64,000 nucleotides of DNA, taken from contig CATNEN010000038.1 of the NCBI GenBank assembly GCA_950097015.1, positions 27,069,001 to 27,133,000 on the forward strand. Direction: 5' to 3'. The DNA is from Macrostomum hystrix (Eukaryota; Platyhelminthes; Macrostomidae). Below, one piece after another: positions 60,087-64,000 of the stretch. The translations under genes and the position numbers were made by a program. The notes beneath the pieces were generated by a model, which did no database searches, was not told where the DNA came from, and worked only from the letters and a program-made list of their open reading frames with translations. Position 1 is the first letter of the stretch, and every line of letters begins with the position of its first letter.

Positions 60087-61499
60087 ACTAAAAACAAAGC
60101 TGCGAAATGGATTTTCTTATTCTCATCCTCCTTTTCTGGGTTCATCTTGTTAAGACTTAATTGGTCTTGTCCGCTTCCCAGCTCAAAATGGTGGACCTGA
60201 TTGACGTTAAGTCTTATGTGTGTGTGCTAGCCCCGGCTACTGGTGCTGCCCTGGCCATTGGGACTCGCCCGGATCCAGCGTTTCGATGAGTTAGATCACG
60301 TCTCTGGGGATTCTCTAGAGCTAGTTTGATCGTTTGATAGATCGTCGGATTGGTCAAAGTCGGCTCGGCTTACAGTTGAGCCGTGGTTTCGTCAGCGATG
60401 CTACGTCGCGAACAAGAAGGAGTAGAACAAGACACTCTGGCTTCAAGCTTGGCTTTGTACGTGGCCAACAGCCTGCAGTGCCCCAAACGGAGCTGAGAAG
60501 ATATCGATGCACCTCGCTTGCCGAGACAGGTGTCGTTCCGCCTCGCTGATATGGCCGGAGGAGGCGCTCCAAAAACTGGGTTCGGGTTGGCGTTACGAAG
60601 CTGATGCTGAACAACGATAGAATGAACCTGCGTAAGCGCGCCACGGTTGATTCCCGATTCGGTGGCAGGCAGAAGGCCTGTTCCTGGCATGCTCATGAAA
60701 CCTGAGCAGCGGGTCGAACGCTTCTCTCAGAATCTTGGGGTTCGTGGTGTTATAGTCTACTCGAGTTCCATTGACCTTGATATCCGAGACGGCGCGTAAT
60801 TTAGAAGCACTGCTGGTGAAAATTGTCGCCGTGGATTTGCCAGGCGAGAGAGACAGATGCCTATCAGATAGGCCGGTAGCTGGCTGATGGTGGAAGCCCG
60901 AGTACCAATAGCAATGTCCTCTGTGTATCCACGTAGATGGAGATTCCGTATCGATGACGTAGATGTAGAAGATGAAGAGCAAAGAAGAGAGAAATGTCCC
61001 TTGCGAAATTCCTGCGCATAATGCTCTGAACCTGGAAGTTTTATCACGAAACTCAACACGCTTGCATGGACCGCTAAGATACGCATGCGTGAGAGAACCA
61101 GGGCTCTAGGCAGATTCGTGTGGAGAAGCATATTGCACAGTAGGCTGTGATTCACCTCATCGAAGGCATTTAGAAGATCAAGAGCGACAACCAAGGTGCA
61201 CAGCTAGAGTGCAGGTTTAGATTGTTTGAGCCCAACACGATGATGAAGTTGGTGAGACCGAGGAGAGCAGCGGTCGTCGACCGTCCTGGTCTGAAGCCAT
61301 TTCTCCTGTGGACTTCTCCAAAATTTTAACAGCCGGAGAAAGGATAGAGACGGGCCTATAAGAGGATGCCATGGTGATGGCTTCTTTGCCCCGTTTGAGG
61401 GATCACTTTAGCCGTGGTCAACGTGGCTGAAAAGACAGTGCACCCGGTGCAGAGGTTCAGCAGAAAAACGCCAGGCCTTTGGGTCCGAGGTGCTAGACG

Positions 61500-62158
61500 C
61501 AGGGGTCGGCAAACTTATTAGCTAGCGGGCCAGAAAGAGAACCTAAAAGACGACAGCGGGCCGCGCAGACTGTAGAAATCTAAGAGAAAAATATCAGAGA
61601 TAGGGGAGAGATGAGAAACAGGAGAGATGAGAGAGAGAAGAGATGAGACACGAGAGAGATAAGGCAAAGGAGAGGTAAGGTACGGGAGAGACGAGACAAT
61701 GGCGAGATGAGACACTGGATAGATGAGACACGGGAGAGACGAGACATGGGAGAGATGACATACGGGAGAGATGAGACATGGGAGAGATGACATACGGGAG
61801 AGATGAGACACGGGAGAGATAAGACACAGGAGAGGTGAGACAAAGGAGAGACAAGACACGGGAGAGACGAGACAAAGGAGAGATGACATCGGGAGAGATG
61901 GAGACACGGGAGAGATAAGACACAGGAGAAGTGAGACAAAGGAGAGACAAGGCACGGAACAGACGAGACAATGGAGAGATAACACACGGGAGAGGTGACA
62001 CACGGGAGAGATGAGACAGGGGGAAAGGCGACACACGGGAGAGATGAGGCAGGGGAAAGATGAAACTGTATACAACAGGTGTTGGAAGGTGCAACGGGCC
62101 GGATTTGGGAGCTTTGAGGGCCGCATCTGGCCCGCGGGCCGGAGTTTGCCGACCCCTG
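61500..62158. mobile_element. hAT-like non-autonomous element nested in the RT pseudogene
   Basis: Ends are CAGGGGTCGGCAAACT and AGTTTGCCGACCCCTG, followed inward by GC-rich GGGCC/GGCCC blocks typical of hAT ends. Flanks TGCTAGACG and TGCTAGAG form an 8-bp target duplication with one extra base. No transposase lies inside; the interior is mostly a tandem repeat. Confidence 0.82.
61600..62075. repeat. About 19-bp degenerate minisatellite inside the hAT-like element
   Basis: Units of GAGAGATGAGACACGG and close variants, purine-rich on the plus strand. They fill about 475 of the 660 bp of the element. Confidence 0.88.
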
Positions 62159-62225
62159 TGCTAGAGCATGATGGGACAGAACCCGTCCAGTCCTAGCTTA
62201 GAGGCCTGAGAGGCAGGAGCAACTG

Positions 62226-62604
62226 TATTCCATGGACTACTAAATACTCAGCTTTTAGTATCAATCAGCCTTGTGATTTCCAAGTGCTTCCGATTCATAT
62301 AATAGAACAGTTTTAATTGCAATAAAATCCGGGGTGAAAATGACACTCTCAGATATCAGAAATACAGAGTACGAGTAATTGCCATTTGATATCCAATTTA
62401 TTTCAAAGAACTTCGCGACTCCTCGACCAGCTAACAAATTAGCAGCATTCTGACTAGTGATTTGATTCTAGACTCAAAGCATGCAGGTATCACTTAGCCA
62501 TATTAATATTAGAAGACACATTGTCTAGCCTTCATCTTTCTTTCCAAAGCAGCAGCTCGAGACAAAATTATAAACATTCCGAGCTGCTGCTTTGTTTTGC
62601 AAGC
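62226..62604. other. Unassigned spacer
   Basis: No gene seen. Confidence 0.5.
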
Positions 62605-63520
62605 AAATGCACCTGTCATCCAGATGTATGAGTTCTCACCTGTCATCCAGATGTATGAGCTCTCACCTGTCATTTAGATGTATGAGCTCTCACCTGTCAT
62701 CCAGATGTATGAGCTCTCACCTGTCATACAGATGTATGAGCTCTCACCTGTCATTTAGATGTATGAGCTCTCACCTGTCATCCAGATGTATGAGCTCTCA
62801 CCTGTCATACAGATGTATGAGCTCTCACCTGTCATCCAGATGTATGGGCTCTCACCTGTCATCCAGATTTATGAGCTCTCACCTGTCATCCAGATGCATG
62901 AGCTCTCACCTGTCATTTAGATGTATGAGCTCTCACCTGTCATACAGATGTATGAGCTCTCACCTGTCATCCAGATGTATGGGCTCTCACCTGTCATCCA
63001 GATGTATGAGCTCTCACCTGTCATTCAGATGTATGAGCTCTCACCTGTCATTCAGATGTATGAGCTCTCACCTGTCATCCAGATGTATGAGCTCTCACCT
63101 GTCATCCAGATGTATGAGCTCTCACCTGTCATACAGATGTATGAGCTCTCACCTGTCATCCAGATGTATGGGCTCTCACCTGTCATCCAGATGTATGAGC
63201 TCTCACCTGTCATCCAGATGTATGAGCTCTCACCTGTCATCCAGATGTATGAGCTCTCACCTGTCATACAGATGTATGAGCTCTCACCTGTCATCCAGAT
63301 GTATGGGCTCTCACCTGTCATCCAGATGTATGAGCTCTCACCTGTCATTCAGATGTATGAGCTCTCACCTGTCATTCAGATGTATGAGCTCTCACCTGTC
63401 ATCCAGATGTATGAGCTCTCACCTGTCATCCAGATGTATGAGCTCTCACCTGTCATCCAGATGTATGAGCTCTCACCTGTCATCCAGATGTATGAGCTCT
63501 CACCTGTCATCCAGATATGC
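62605..63520 (-). repeat. 27-bp minisatellite carrying ACAGGTGAGAGC, copy 2, inverted
   Basis: About 33 units of the reverse complement of the array at 1655-2358 (plus strand TGAGCTCTCACCTGTCATCC then AGATGTA). Variant positions differ (CATACAG, CATTTAG, CATTCAG) from those of copy 1 (CTGCATG), so each array has spread its own variants. Confidence 0.95.
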
Positions 63521-64000
63521 AGTAAAAAACAAAAAAATAATATGAGCTACTGTTCAGTACTTTGTAGAATCACTAGTGGCTAATATTTACTCTGTAAAGT
63601 GGCGCCATGAAGATAAGCCCTATTTGGTTAGATTTGGCGAAGGCAAACACACATACTGACAGCTGTCGTCAGGCAGACACAGTCGAGTCTCACGAGCACA
63701 TGTCGCAGGGGAATATTTTTAGGTTTGAAAAGCCATTCGCGATTTGATGATTTCGCTAGTGTGCCCGACAGCTCGTGACGTGACCATGCAACGACCGGAA
63801 ATCGATCAAGGGTGGGATTTCGGTCTGAGTAAATCCCGGTTTTACCATGAATAGCTTCCCCCCCAAGTTGGTTATCTCTTCTAGCACTGTCGCCTCTGGC
63901 AGGGGAATGATCTGACGAGTGAGAATGTACTTTAACTAGGACAGGACAGCTGCCGATATATGGATACAAAGTATGCGTCATGATCTGAATGTTCCGTATT
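63521..64000. other. Unassigned end of window
   Basis: A minus frame at 63628-63981 (117 aa) has no domain I recognise; it may be old repeat DNA or part of a gene outside the window. Confidence 0.4.

Larger units (their letters stand above)
60350..62225 (-). pseudogene. Broken non-LTR retrotransposon reverse transcriptase
   Basis: Across frames on the minus strand the RT blocks come in order: GLDGFCPIML and HLGPKGLAFL, then NGFRPGRSTTAALLGLTNFI, then ALDLLNAFDEVNHSLL (block A), GYTEDIAIG where YADD is expected (block C), and LSLSPGKSTATIFTSSASKL with NPKILREAFDPLLRF (thumb). The catalytic YADD reads YTED. Stops and several frameshifts make it dead. An hAT-like element interrupts it at 61500-62158, between ML and HLGP. 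It resembles the jockey/CR1-like group; the clade is not firm. Confidence 0.75.

Overview
This window is nuclear DNA from an invertebrate animal. The evidence is multi-exon genes with GT-AG introns, animal-type chromatin and transcription factor genes, tRNA-derived SINEs, hAT-type elements, a non-LTR retrotransposon relic, and very many minisatellites. No species can be named from the sequence alone; a spiralian or flatworm-like animal would fit but is not shown. The standard nuclear code works in every gene read here.

Five host genes lie on the minus strand, and each could be assembled exon by exon with GT-AG borders and one unbroken frame. They are cytosolic aspartyl-tRNA synthetase (13784 to 8763, 5 exons, 548 aa), a USF-type bHLH-zipper factor (19880 to 18068, 2 exons, 364 aa), a DNAJA1-type Hsp40 (26607 to 21759, 4 exons, 415 aa, CaaX end), a CUX/Cut-related protein with one CUT repeat and no homeodomain (34217 to 30606, 9 exons, 477 aa), and a BAZ1/ACF1-WSTF chromatin remodeller subunit (54024 to 41551, 12 exons, 1784 aa). 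On the plus strand there is a secreted C-type-lectin-like exon (about 59164-59945) with a frameshift near its end.

Between about 57.1 and 58.7 kb is a compact divergent promoter. Two TATA boxes face outward around several heat-shock elements, one of them five perfect units long. Each side leads to a short interval ending in AATAAA, and no chaperone gene is present. This is the best candidate for something undescribed.

Roughly a third of the window is tandem repeats, about 30 separate arrays with units of 14 to about 60 bp. Nearly every intron longer than 300 bp carries its own private array. Several units contain splice-site-like cores (CAGGTGAG, CAGGTAAAT, or a pyrimidine tract plus CAG). 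One 27-bp family occurs twice, in inverted orientation, near the two ends of the window. Most long open frames in the window are these arrays read through and should not be taken as proteins.

Mobile DNA includes two tRNA-derived SINE families (several copies), a matched pair of 240-280 bp MITEs with 14-bp inverted ends and 8-bp target duplications, a Merlin/ISXO2-like transposase remnant, and a broken non-LTR retrotransposon RT (about 62225 to 60350) with an hAT-like element nested inside it.
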